A DNA stretch of 14,741 bases from Fibrobacterota bacterium (GTDB taxonomy: Bacteria > Fibrobacterota > Chitinivibrionia > Chitinivibrionales > JANQEN01). The DNA is taken from contig JAUXBV010000016.1 of NCBI GenBank assembly GCA_030619215.1, forward strand, positions 1 through 14,741. The letters run 5' to 3'. Below are positions 1 to 7,190 of this stretch, piece after piece; positions within the stretch are counted from its first letter, which is position 1; every line of letters begins with the position of its first letter. The notes beneath the pieces are model-generated. The model saw only the letters and a list, made by a program, of their open reading frames with translations. It was not told the origin of the DNA and did no database searches. The position numbers and the translations under genes were made by a program.

Positions 1-549
1 ACGGATTTCCTTGACAGCAGTACAATAGGTATAATGGTAAGAATTGAAAAGGATTTTAAGGAGCGAAATGCATCTTTGTCATTAAGAAACCTCAAAAATA
101 ATATTATTGATCTATTTTCGGAAACCGGCCTGGATGTTCTGTTCACTATTGAATCGGATACGGGTGTTTCCGAGAAAGCGGTTGATATTTTTGAAGAGAG
201 TATGGACATCCGTTTGGAAATCGAAACTGAAGTTAAAGAAGATGTTTGTATTTTTTATATGAGCGGTGTTATGAATCATCCTGAGGGCTCGCGTTATTTC
301 AAGCAGCAATTTTTACTTACCATGGCTGAGCATAAGAAAATCCTACTTGATTTTGAAGAGCTTACTTTCTTTGACAGCTTGAGCGTGAGCGTTGTCCTCA
401 GCATGAATAAACTGCTGAAGGAAACCGGCGGCACCCTCAGGTTCTGCAGCGCCAACTATATTGTAAACGACCTGTTTACAACCCTCAATATAGATAAAAT
501 TATTCCTATTTATGAAACTGTCGAAGCTGCTTTGGCCGGGTGGGATTAA
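1..549 (+). CDS. Double STAS-domain regulator, 5' end cut by window edge
   Basis: The reading frame is open from base 1, so the gene starts upstream; the first ATG inside the window (34) is internal. The visible 182 residues begin with TDFLDSSTIGIMVRI. This matches the loop of an anti-sigma-factor-antagonist STAS domain (family signature D-S-S-x-G), where the central Ser is the usual phosphorylation target. A second STAS domain covers the rest, with ILLDFEELTFFDSLSVSVV as its core strand-loop-helix and a candidate site in DSLS. Two STAS domains in one small protein suggest a partner-switching regulator that binds an anti-sigma or kinase-like partner, but no such partner lies in the window. 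The cytoplasmic location is inferred from the absence of hydrophobic segments. The STAS assignment is solid; the pathway is unknown. Confidence 0.8.
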   Translation, partial: TDFLDSSTIGIMVRIEKDFKERNASLSLRNLKNNIIDLFSETGLDVLFTIESDTGVSEKAVDIFEESMDIRLEIETEVKEDVCIFYMSGVMNHPEGSRYFKQQFLLTMAEHKKILLDFEELTFFDSLSVSVVLSMNKLLKETGGTLRFCSANYIVNDLFTTLNIDKIIPIYETVEAALAGWD

Positions 550-586
550 TATATTGATTCTTAGAACGATAGGCTCATAGAATCAG

Positions 587-633
587 TTATACCAATTTTT
601 GATAGAGGACATTATTTTTAAGAATTGGTATAA
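587..633. repeat. 14-bp inverted repeat overlapping the mtaB promoter
   Basis: The left arm (587-600) reads ttataccaattttt and the right arm (620-633) reads aagaattggtataa. They are complementary at 13 of 14 positions around a 19-nt spacer. The right arm contains most of the likely -10 box of the mtaB promoter. A second, shorter inverted repeat lies just upstream (tgattct 555-561, agaatca 579-585). The structure could be an operator or an AT-rich terminator for the STAS gene. The sequence cannot decide between these. Confidence 0.55.
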
Positions 634-634
634 T
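606..634 (+). promoter_or_regulatory. Probable sigma70 promoter for mtaB-HDOD-HDOD
   Basis: A consensus TATAAT (629-634) is preceded by TGG, giving an extended -10 (TGnTATAAT). At 17-nt spacing the -35 is AGGACA (606-611), four of six matches to TTGACA. The predicted start near 641 gives a leader of about 25 nt before the ATG at 666. Confidence 0.55.
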
Positions 635-665
635 TTTATATTAGCCTGTTTCAAGTTATGCTAAA

Positions 666-1982
666 ATGAGAAATACAACCGTAGCATTAAAATCAATCGG
701 CTGCAGGACGAATCAGGAAGAGATGGCTTCCCTCAGTGCTGCGCTGAGGGCCGAAGGCTACTCTTTAGTAAAAAACAGCAGTAGTGCCGATATTATTATA
801 ATCAACACCTGCTCTGTAACAGGACATACAGAGTCAAAAACAAAGAGGCTTATAAAATCATTGGCAAAAAATTCTTCAGGTGCAAAGATAATGGTTACCG
901 GCTGTTTAGCACAGCAGGTTCCTGAGGAATTGATACGAACCCGGGGGGTATGCTGGGTGGTAGGCAATGCATACAAGAAGGATATACCGGCGATTCTTAA
1001 CAATAAAAATGGAGGCCTCCACCATTCGGCATTGACAAGAGAAAAAACACCGGTCGCCCTGTTTAATAATTATCCTTTAACACCCAATGGCGAATGGAGA
1101 ACACGATTCCCCGTTAAGATTCAGGAAGGGTGCGATTTTCGATGCAGCTACTGTATAGTACCGGTATTACGGGGGCCTTCCCGTTCGGTCAGCCGGTCCG
1201 ATATCATAAAAACGTGTGAAATGTCCTTTAAAGCCGGCTATAAGGAGATTGTTTTAACAGGGACCCATATTGGCCAGTACGCTCAGGGAAAAAAATACGG
1301 GCTTATTGACCTGATGGATGATATCCTTGCTGTTGGACAGGATTTCAGACTACGCCTCAGTTCCCTTGACCCGAGAGACTGCAGCGATGAGCTTCTCAGG
1401 CGGATAGAAAATAACAAGCAGATATGCAAGCATATCCATATCAATGCACAGAGCTTTAGCCCGGAGGTTCTTAAAGGTATGAGCCGTGAATATGAAGAAT
1501 ACGATCTCCTTATCAGGCGACTGATCTCGTTTCACCAAAGATGCCCCAATGCGGGGATCGGGGGCGATTTTATTGTTGGGTTTCCCGGTGAGACTGAATC
1601 CATGTTCGAGTCAACACTCAAGACAGTTGAGCAGGTTGGCTTTAATTACGGACATGTTTTCAGGTACTCAAAACGACCCGGAACTACTGCGGCATGCATG
1701 GATAACCAGGTAAGCGAAAAAGAAAAGACCGGGCGCAGTAACCGGCTGAGGAAATGCCTTGGGGCAATGAGGCATGAGTTTATTGATAAACAGCTTGATA
1801 CGGCTATCCATACCATTGTTGTTGAGCAGGAAAATCCCATAACGGGTATTACATCAAATTATATTCGTGTTGAGATTCCCCGCGCTCATGCCGGGAGAAA
1901 TTCCTGGCAGAATGTGATATTAAAAAAATATTTGCCTGAAAAAAACCGCTGCGAAGCCGTTCTGTATACTAAGGAGAAATAA
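666..1982 (+). CDS. mtaB: tRNA (t6A37) methylthiotransferase MtaB
   Basis: A radical-SAM methylthiotransferase that adds a methylthio group to t6A37 of ANN-decoding tRNAs, giving ms2t6A. The N-terminal domain has the three cysteines of the auxiliary [4Fe-4S] cluster: C13 in SIGCRTNQ, C49 in NTCSVT and C80 in TGCLAQ. The radical-SAM cluster is C156/C160/C163 in EGCDFRCSYCIVP. The following PVLRGPSRS and the GGDFIVGFPGET segment are typical of MtaB rather than MiaB or RimO. The 438-aa length is normal and the C-terminus is TRAM-like. ATG 666 is the only sensible start, although no Shine-Dalgarno is visible. It is followed after 2 nt by an HDOD gene. TsaD, which helps make its t6A substrate, is encoded at 9550-10533. 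The function is near certain from the motifs. Confidence 0.93.
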   Translation: MRNTTVALKSIGCRTNQEEMASLSAALRAEGYSLVKNSSSADIIIINTCSVTGHTESKTKRLIKSLAKNSSGAKIMVTGCLAQQVPEELIRTRGVCWVVGNAYKKDIPAILNNKNGGLHHSALTREKTPVALFNNYPLTPNGEWRTRFPVKIQEGCDFRCSYCIVPVLRGPSRSVSRSDIIKTCEMSFKAGYKEIVLTGTHIGQYAQGKKYGLIDLMDDILAVGQDFRLRLSSLDPRDCSDELLRRIENNKQICKHIHINAQSFSPEVLKGMSREYEEYDLLIRRLISFHQRCPNAGIGGDFIVGFPGETESMFESTLKTVEQVGFNYGHVFRYSKRPGTTAACMDNQVSEKEKTGRSNRLRKCLGAMRHEFIDKQLDTAIHTIVVEQENPITGITSNYIRVEIPRAHAGRNSWQNVILKKYLPEKNRCEAVLYTKEK

Positions 1983-1984
1983 CG

Positions 1985-2875
1985 ATGGGGTTTACAAAAG
2001 AGGGCTATGAAAAATATCAGCGAATAATTGAAGATATAAGCAAATTACCCTCTTTGCCAGAAATAGCTACCAGGCTCATGGAGGTCGTTAATTCACCCGA
2101 CACTTCGGCTGATGATGCTGCTTCACTGATAGAAAAGGATCCTGCATTAACCAGTACATTGTTGAGGATGGCCAACAGCGCATTTTACGGTATGCCGCGA
2201 ACGGTTTCGTCTGTATCCAGTGCGGTTGTTATTCTTGGTTTTAACACCATTCGTTCCATAGTGCTCAGCGCTTCTATTTTAAAGGTATTTTCTTCCAGGA
2301 TGGGTGTAGAGCAATTCAAACATCAGCGTTTCTGGCGGCATTCAATACTGTGCGCTATCGGGGCAAAGCTGATTGCAAAGCAGCTTATGCATACCCTGAT
2401 GCTCGATCCGGAGAGTGCGTTCTGTGCGGGTATTCTTCATGATATAGGCAAACTTATTTTTGAACAATATGTTCCCGGAGAATTTTCAAAGGCCTGTAAC
2501 CATGCTGTTGAGAATAAAATGTCTCTTGTTAAGGCTGAAAAGGAAGTGATGGGAATAACCCATGCAGAGATCGGCAACTTCATAGCGGACAAGTGGGCAT
2601 TACCCCTGGACCTGGAAAATGCACTGGTCTATCATCATAACCCCGGAGGTACTGATAAGCCTTCGGCCTTTGTGGCGGCAGTACACTGTGCGGATCAGAT
2701 GGCACATAAGGCCGGCGCCGACCTGTGGGATAATGAGGAGATCGAGCCTGAGTGGGATGGCGCCTATTCAACATTAGGTATTGTCGAGGACGATTTTAAT
2801 ACCTGCCTGGACGAGCTGAGAAAAAATATTGATAAACCTACAGAGTTTTTGGCAATGGTCAATTATGCAGAATGA
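1985..2875 (+). CDS. HDOD-domain signalling protein, copy 1
   Basis: An HDOD protein of 296 aa. HDOD domains are relatives of HD/HD-GYP phosphohydrolases, usually non-catalytic and used in signalling and stress regulation. The N-terminal helical part has LPSLPEIATRLMEVV (about 21-35) and the family motif RMANSAFYGMPR (61-72). The C-terminal part keeps HD-like positions: H119, HD at 152-153 (LHDIGK), H193, HH at 217-218 and D237 (CAD). That is most of the metal-ligand set, so residual metal binding cannot be excluded. AAGGAG (1971-1976) inside the end of mtaB gives an 8-nt spacing to ATG 1985, so translation is tightly linked to mtaB. It is paralogous to the next gene along its length. Its signal and target are unknown. 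Confidence 0.88.
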   Translation: MGFTKEGYEKYQRIIEDISKLPSLPEIATRLMEVVNSPDTSADDAASLIEKDPALTSTLLRMANSAFYGMPRTVSSVSSAVVILGFNTIRSIVLSASILKVFSSRMGVEQFKHQRFWRHSILCAIGAKLIAKQLMHTLMLDPESAFCAGILHDIGKLIFEQYVPGEFSKACNHAVENKMSLVKAEKEVMGITHAEIGNFIADKWALPLDLENALVYHHNPGGTDKPSAFVAAVHCADQMAHKAGADLWDNEEIEPEWDGAYSTLGIVEDDFNTCLDELRKNIDKPTEFLAMVNYAE

Positions 2876-3734
2876 AGTAACTCCCGATTCAATTGATTTA
2901 ATTGTAAAAAAGATTAACAGCCTGCCGAGCCTTTCTCCGGTAGTGCAGAAGATAGGCTCGGTAATATCTGATCCTGATGTATCGGCTTCGGATATCGTTA
3001 ATGTGCTGAAGATGGATCCGGCTATTGCAGGTAAGGTGCTGCGGCTTGCCAATTCAGCCTATATCGGTATACCCCGCACCGTTTCTTCCCTGCAGAATGC
3101 AGTGGTTATCCTGGGTCAGCGACGAATTCATTATCTTGTCATTGCAGCGTCAACGTTGTCTTCGTTTAAACCGGGCAGCTCCTTACCCTTTGACAAGTTA
3201 CGATACTGGAAACACTCTTTAACTTCCGCCATGGTCAGTGAATCCATCGCAAAGCATGTTAAAAGATATGGCTCTATCGAAGCAGAGGAGGTTTTTTGCG
3301 CAGGCCTGTTGCATGATATCGGCAAGCTTGTCCTGGGCGTTTATTTTCCCGACCCAATTGCTGTTGGTTATAAGAAAGCACTGGAAAATGAAACGCCGCT
3401 TTTCCGCAATGAGGAGAAAGATGCAACCCATATGAGAGTCGGCTATCTGGTTGCAGAGCAATGGAATTTCCCCCCATCCCTTGCAAATGCTATAAGATTT
3501 CATCATATGCCGGCCCGTGCAGAGCGATCCCTGAAATTAGTTGCAATTGTCCACGTTGCCGATATAATGGTACATCTGATAGGATTTAATACTGTTATTA
3601 AAGAAACAGTGCCGGAAATTGACGAAAGGGCTCTGGAACGAATAGGGTTAGGGCCGGAACGTTTGAGAGTGATTGCAGATAATGCTATACAGGATGAGAA
3701 ACGGATTGAATCTATGATAGATTTCTTTTCGTGA
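2865..3734 (+). CDS. HDOD-domain signalling protein, copy 2
   Basis: The second HDOD protein has 289 aa from ATG 2865. A longer TTG start at 2829 is possible, but ATG 2865 puts the first Met level with the paralogue (both reach xSLPSL at about residue 20) and gives a short 11-nt overlap with the upstream gene. The core motif is RLANSAYIGIPR (60-71). The HD-like positions are H117, HD 150-151 (LHDIGK), H189, HH 213-214 and D233, the same set as copy 1. The central region is strongly similar to copy 1 while the ends differ, which indicates an old tandem duplication. The two may form a heterodimer or answer separate signals; that is inference. Confidence 0.86.
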   Translation: MQNEVTPDSIDLIVKKINSLPSLSPVVQKIGSVISDPDVSASDIVNVLKMDPAIAGKVLRLANSAYIGIPRTVSSLQNAVVILGQRRIHYLVIAASTLSSFKPGSSLPFDKLRYWKHSLTSAMVSESIAKHVKRYGSIEAEEVFCAGLLHDIGKLVLGVYFPDPIAVGYKKALENETPLFRNEEKDATHMRVGYLVAEQWNFPPSLANAIRFHHMPARAERSLKLVAIVHVADIMVHLIGFNTVIKETVPEIDERALERIGLGPERLRVIADNAIQDEKRIESMIDFFS

Positions 3735-3803
3735 TGGATTTTTATCTTATATGTCATTGCGAATCCGGTATAATCTATTAATATTAAGAGGATTAATAAT
3801 TCC

Positions 3804-4715
3804 ATGAACATTTTTTCCCGTTTAAAAGACGGCCTCTCGAAAACAAGAATGCAGATAACATCGATTGTTGCAGGTGAAGACGAGTTTGATGACAGTTTTT
3901 ATGAAACACTTGAAGATGCACTGGTTTCTGCTGATATAGGACTCGATTTATCCCTGGAAATAATTGACTATTTAAAAGAGAAAGTAAAAACCGGTAACAT
4001 TAAATCGGTTAGTGAAGCATATTCCCTTTTAAAGCAGATCATTGTGGAGGATTTACAAGTTGTAAAGGAGCCGGATGAATTTCCGCCCAGGCCGTGGGTG
4101 ATCCTTGTTGTGGGTGTTAATGGAACCGGTAAAACCACCACCATCGGAAAGATTGCGCAGGAATACCGTGAGGAAGGGAAAAATGTCCTGATCGGAGCTG
4201 CCGATACTTTTCGTGCAGGTGCAATTGAGCAATTGCAGATATGGGCACAGAGAACAGGCTCTGACTTTGTTTCCCAGCATGAAGGTGCCGATGCTGCATC
4301 CGTTGCTTATGACGCATTGGAAGCGGCGAAATCCCGTAATACCGATGTGGTGATTCTTGACACAGCAGGAAGACTGCACAGCAAAACCAACCTTATGAAT
4401 GAGCTGGAAAAGATAGTCCGCGTTTTAAAAAATAATACGCCTCATACCCCAAATGAGATTCTTCTTGTCATTGATGCGACAACGGGGCAGAATGCAATAA
4501 AGCAGACTGAGGCATTTCATAAAATACTTGGACTGACCGGCCTTATTATTACCAAGCTTGACGGAACCGCAAAGGGAGGCATCGCTGTTGCCTTAACAAA
4601 AAAATTCAGAATCCCTATCAGAAAGATAGGGGTGGGGGAGGGATTAAAAGATTTACAAACCTTTGATCCTGAAATGTATGTTGAAGCTATGCTGGGAGAT
4701 ATTGACAGCAGCTAG
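3804..4715 (+). CDS. ftsY: Signal recognition particle receptor FtsY
   Basis: An SRP GTPase that receives ribosome-SRP complexes at the cytoplasmic membrane and hands them to SecYEG. The N domain (1 to about 85) starts with MNIFSRLKDGLSKTR. The G domain motifs are in order: GVNGTGKTTT (104-113, P-loop), ADTFRAGA (133-140), DTAGR (186-190), TKLDGTAKGG (250-259) and IGVGEGLKDL (275-284). DTFRAGA and the GVGEGLKDL ending mark FtsY rather than Ffh, as does the lack of an M domain. At 303 aa it lacks the long acidic A domain of Escherichia coli FtsY. GAGG (3788-3791) lies 12 nt before the ATG. The 69-nt gap after HDOD copy 2 contains a TATAAT (3769-3774) with a poor -35, so it may have its own promoter as well as read-through. 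Confidence 0.95.
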   Translation: MNIFSRLKDGLSKTRMQITSIVAGEDEFDDSFYETLEDALVSADIGLDLSLEIIDYLKEKVKTGNIKSVSEAYSLLKQIIVEDLQVVKEPDEFPPRPWVILVVGVNGTGKTTTIGKIAQEYREEGKNVLIGAADTFRAGAIEQLQIWAQRTGSDFVSQHEGADAASVAYDALEAAKSRNTDVVILDTAGRLHSKTNLMNELEKIVRVLKNNTPHTPNEILLVIDATTGQNAIKQTEAFHKILGLTGLIITKLDGTAKGGIAVALTKKFRIPIRKIGVGEGLKDLQTFDPEMYVEAMLGDIDSS

Positions 4716-4819
4716 AATAGCAATTCATAAAAAGCATTATCCCCTGCGTCGCTGCGCTTTGCTGGGCTATAGCAACTCCGCTGGGTTTGTAACGGTATTT
4801 ACGAAACGCAATACAAGCC
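4716..4819. other. Convergent intergenic spacer, no clear terminator
   Basis: This spacer separates ftsY from the minus-strand secreted protein. It holds a GC-richer patch (about 4742-4790) that differs from its AT-rich flanks and includes a weak TTGCT/AGCAA hairpin. No stem with a U-tract is visible for either gene. The patch could be a worn repeat remnant, but no second copy is seen here. Confidence 0.35.
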
Positions 4820-5854
4820 TTACTTAATGACCGTTATCTTGCTGCTTATAACACCGCTCTTTGCAGTTTCCATTCTGCAGATATACATACCGGAAACAAT
4901 ACCTTTATTCTTAAATTCGAGGATGTGTTTTCCCTGTATCATAAACCCGTTAAAAACCCTGCCAATAACTTTACCCTTCATATCAAAAATATGCACCTTG
5001 ACATCCTGGCCTGCAGGGAGGTAAAAAGATATCATTGTGGCTATCCGGTGTGGATTGGGGTATGTTTTCAGGAATAATTTATTCGATTTATTCTCTATTG
5101 TCTCATCAGCGCTTTGAATGGTAAGGGCTTTTATAACTTCCCTGATTGATACTATGGCAGCCTCCTTTGCCTGAGCATAGGAGATAGCGGAGTCGCCAAC
5201 ATGTATGAATCCTGCCATCTGGCAGTGATAAGGATCGTTTGCAGAGTCATGCTGTGCCTGGTACCACATACCAAGGTATGCAATATATTCACATAGAAAG
5301 GACTGTGGGTTACCGTTCCAGTCTATGTAAGCATAAACATCCGTCTCATTATTTACCGCGTCTGCAACGTCCTGAACCGGAATTGTTGCCTGCCGTTCTG
5401 TGTTTGGCTGAACTGTGCTGTCCGGCGGACGGGGCGTCGGCTGGTAGGGGGTTTCATAATCGTTTTGCCACGTATAAAGGTTTCGTGCATTATATTCAAT
5501 TTCCCATGTCGCAGGCCTGGCAGCTCCAAAACTCAAAATAGCTATGGGGTGAAGCGAATCGGTAAGGTGCCAGAAATCCTCCCATGTGTCCTGGTAATCA
5601 ACTTCAAACCATCCGGTGTACGTTCCCGGCTCCGGGAAGAATGAGTATACGTCAACGCCCATGCCTTCCCAGTTTTCACCTTGCCATCCGTCGGGATTTA
5701 AAAACGAGTCTGTGCAGAATTCTGCAATCATCTGGCCTGTAGGATTCCAGTAGCCGGTAAGCATTACCCTGGGAAGATCAGCTTCCGCCCCTTCAGCAAT
5801 GTTAATAATAAATATTAACAGGCATATATTAAACAACATAGTCTTTTTTATCAT
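4820..5854 (-). CDS. Secreted pyroglutamyl-peptidase-like protein with T9SS-type tail
   Basis: A 344-aa exported protein. Residues 1-22 form a signal peptide (hydrophobic core MLFNICLLIFIINIA). Residues 28-243 resemble pyroglutamyl peptidase I (family C15): RVMLTGYWNPTG recalls the VTGFxPFGG start, and WEIEYNARN aligns with the ERVAxN motif (Glu120). SFLCEYIAYLG aligns with the AGxYLCN nucleophile motif (Cys188), and AGFIHVG with GFIHVP (His218). All three catalytic positions are therefore present at roughly family spacing, with a Trp/Asp-rich insert near 55-100 and a Pro/Thr-rich stretch at 134-150. Residues 260-344 (TYPNPHRIATMISFYLP, then GMYICRM and SSKITVIK) look like a Por/T9SS sorting tail. 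C15 enzymes are normally cytosolic and about 200-220 aa, so the export is unusual. It lies 16 nt after the propeller gene. Peptidase activity is inferred, not shown. Confidence 0.62.
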   Translation of the reverse strand: MIKKTMLFNICLLIFIINIAEGAEADLPRVMLTGYWNPTGQMIAEFCTDSFLNPDGWQGENWEGMGVDVYSFFPEPGTYTGWFEVDYQDTWEDFWHLTDSLHPIAILSFGAARPATWEIEYNARNLYTWQNDYETPYQPTPRPPDSTVQPNTERQATIPVQDVADAVNNETDVYAYIDWNGNPQSFLCEYIAYLGMWYQAQHDSANDPYHCQMAGFIHVGDSAISYAQAKEAAIVSIREVIKALTIQSADETIENKSNKLFLKTYPNPHRIATMISFYLPAGQDVKVHIFDMKGKVIGRVFNGFMIQGKHILEFKNKGIVSGMYICRMETAKSGVISSKITVIK

Positions 5855-5870
5855 GTTATCGCCCTACATT

Positions 5871-6797
5871 TTATTTTAATTTACTAATCCCTTTTAAAGT
5901 TCCAAACCATATATTTCCATTTAAATCTGCAGCTATTGCAGATACGATATTTGAGCCCAACCCGCTCGAAACATCATATTTTGTCCAGCTCTTTCCGTCA
6001 AATTTACTTACGCCATTACCGGAACGGCTGCCGTCACCGCACCATACATTTCCTTCTGCATCTATCGCAATTACGGAAACAAGGTCAGATGCCAGGCCGT
6101 TTGAAACACTATATGAGATCCAGCTCTTTCCGTTGAATTTACATACACCCTTATTAGTCCCGCACCATATATTTCCTTTTAAGTCTATCGCTACAGTTCT
6201 AACAGTATTAGACGCTAAGCCGTTGGAAGCATCATAGGTTGTCCAGCTCTTCCCGTCAAATTTACTGACGCCCCTGTTCGTCCCAAACCACTTATTTCCT
6301 TTTTGATCTATCGCTATTGCCCATACAAAGTTATCAGCCAATCCCCTGGAAGTATCAAAGGTTGTCCATTTTTCGCCGTCAAATTTACTGACGCCACCAT
6401 ACTCGGTTCCGAGCCATTTATTCCCCTCAGAATCTATGGCTATTGACCGGACATAGTTATTCGCCAGCCCTTCAGAGGTTCTATAGCTGGCCCATGTCTT
6501 TCCATCAAATTTGCTTACACCATTCTCCGTACCAAACCATTTATTTCCCTCTGAATCAATAGCAACAGCCCAGACAAATTCACCGGCAAGGCCGTCCTTC
6601 GCAGTATACGTTTTTATATTTTTCCCAAGGGAATTTCTGGTTTCTACACCGCCATCCGTGCCGATCCAGACCGTATTACCCTCTATCGCCATGCACCTGA
6701 TTCGCTTTGTATTTGTATAGTTTACAAATCTGGACTCCGAATAAATTACGGAAAAAAATGAAAGCAATAAAACAGGAAGAAAGAATTTTCTCTTCAC
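5871..6797 (-). CDS. Secreted seven-bladed Reg_prop beta-propeller
   Basis: A 308-aa protein with a signal peptide (about 1-20, MKRKFFLPVLLLSFFSVIYS) followed almost entirely by Reg_prop repeats. The blade pattern is V-x-A-I-A-I-D-x-x-G-N-x-W-F-G-T, G-V-S-K-F-D-G-K-x-W-T-x-Y. There are seven blades: a divergent first (about 31-64), then units starting near 74, 115, 156, 197, 238 and 284. The N-terminal strand FVNYTN supplies the missing last strand of blade 7 (velcro closure). Blade 6 has a short insert (GDGSRSG). No histidine-kinase or other output domain follows, unlike hybrid two-component sensors, so this is a free extracellular or periplasmic propeller. It starts at GTG 6797 behind a perfect AGGAGG (6802-6807). 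It likely works with the downstream exported protein; its ligand is unknown. Confidence 0.85.
   Translation of the reverse strand: MKRKFFLPVLLLSFFSVIYSESRFVNYTNTKRIRCMAIEGNTVWIGTDGGVETRNSLGKNIKTYTAKDGLAGEFVWAVAIDSEGNKWFGTENGVSKFDGKTWASYRTSEGLANNYVRSIAIDSEGNKWLGTEYGGVSKFDGEKWTTFDTSRGLADNFVWAIAIDQKGNKWFGTNRGVSKFDGKSWTTYDASNGLASNTVRTVAIDLKGNIWCGTNKGVCKFNGKSWISYSVSNGLASDLVSVIAIDAEGNVWCGDGSRSGNGVSKFDGKSWTKYDVSSGLGSNIVSAIAADLNGNIWFGTLKGISKLK
5981..6510 (-). repeat. In-gene propeller repeats with 123-bp period
   Basis: The DNA coding for the FDGKxWTxY strand recurs five times, at cognate positions about 5986, 6121, 6244, 6367 and 6493. The spacings are 135, 123, 123 and 126 bp. The exact 123 is one 41-residue blade. 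The 135 carries a four-residue insert in blade 6 and the 126 a one-residue insert in blade 3. High nucleotide identity between units points to recent duplication or conversion of blades. Confidence 0.7.
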
Positions 6798-7161
6798 AGA
6801 ACCTCCTGAAAGAATTGTAATGGTGAGATTTTGTCCCCTATTTAATAAATTTAATTTAATTTTCTTTAAAATAGGATATAAATTCTATAATATTTGAAAT
6901 CAAAGAGAAATTTCTAAAACTATAAGTTGTTAAAATGTTAATAATATCTATCTTCAAAATGTAAGCTATCAACGCTTTCTAAAAGTTTTTTGCTTTGTGT
7001 ATTTATAAATTGAAAATATATATCACTTTATTCAGATAACCTCATGTAATTTCAACTTTATAGTTCTATAAATTAATATCTACATATACATATATCATAT
7101 ACCAAACCCCACTCTCCAATTCAACACATTTAAAACAGGAAATCAGAATTGGTTATACAAA
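6798..7161. other. AT-rich gene-free spacer upstream of the propeller gene
   Basis: This stretch is very AT-rich with no coding signal on either strand. The only clear element is the minus-strand Shine-Dalgarno AGGAGG at 6802-6807. A TACAAT lies just upstream of it on the minus strand, but no acceptable -35 was found, so the propeller promoter is not placed. Confidence 0.5.
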
Positions 7162-7190
7162 TAAAAAAAACCGCCCTCTTACGAGAACGG
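7162..7190 (-). terminator. Rho-independent terminator of the small RNA
   Basis: On the minus strand CCGTTCTC pairs with GAGGGCGG over eight positions (two G-U wobbles) around a GUAA tetraloop, followed by eight consecutive T. An A-tract before the stem can extend it. Read on the plus strand the same stem has two C-A mismatches, so the minus strand is the functional orientation. Confidence 0.85.

Noticed and set aside
2829..2864. TTG start for the second HDOD protein
   Set aside because: It would add 12 residues absent from the paralogue and enlarge the overlap; ATG 2865 aligns the two N-termini.
3752..3762. Third copy of the TGTCATTGCGA repeat
   Set aside because: Only 11 nt match and no inverted arm follows, so it could be chance or a worn remnant.
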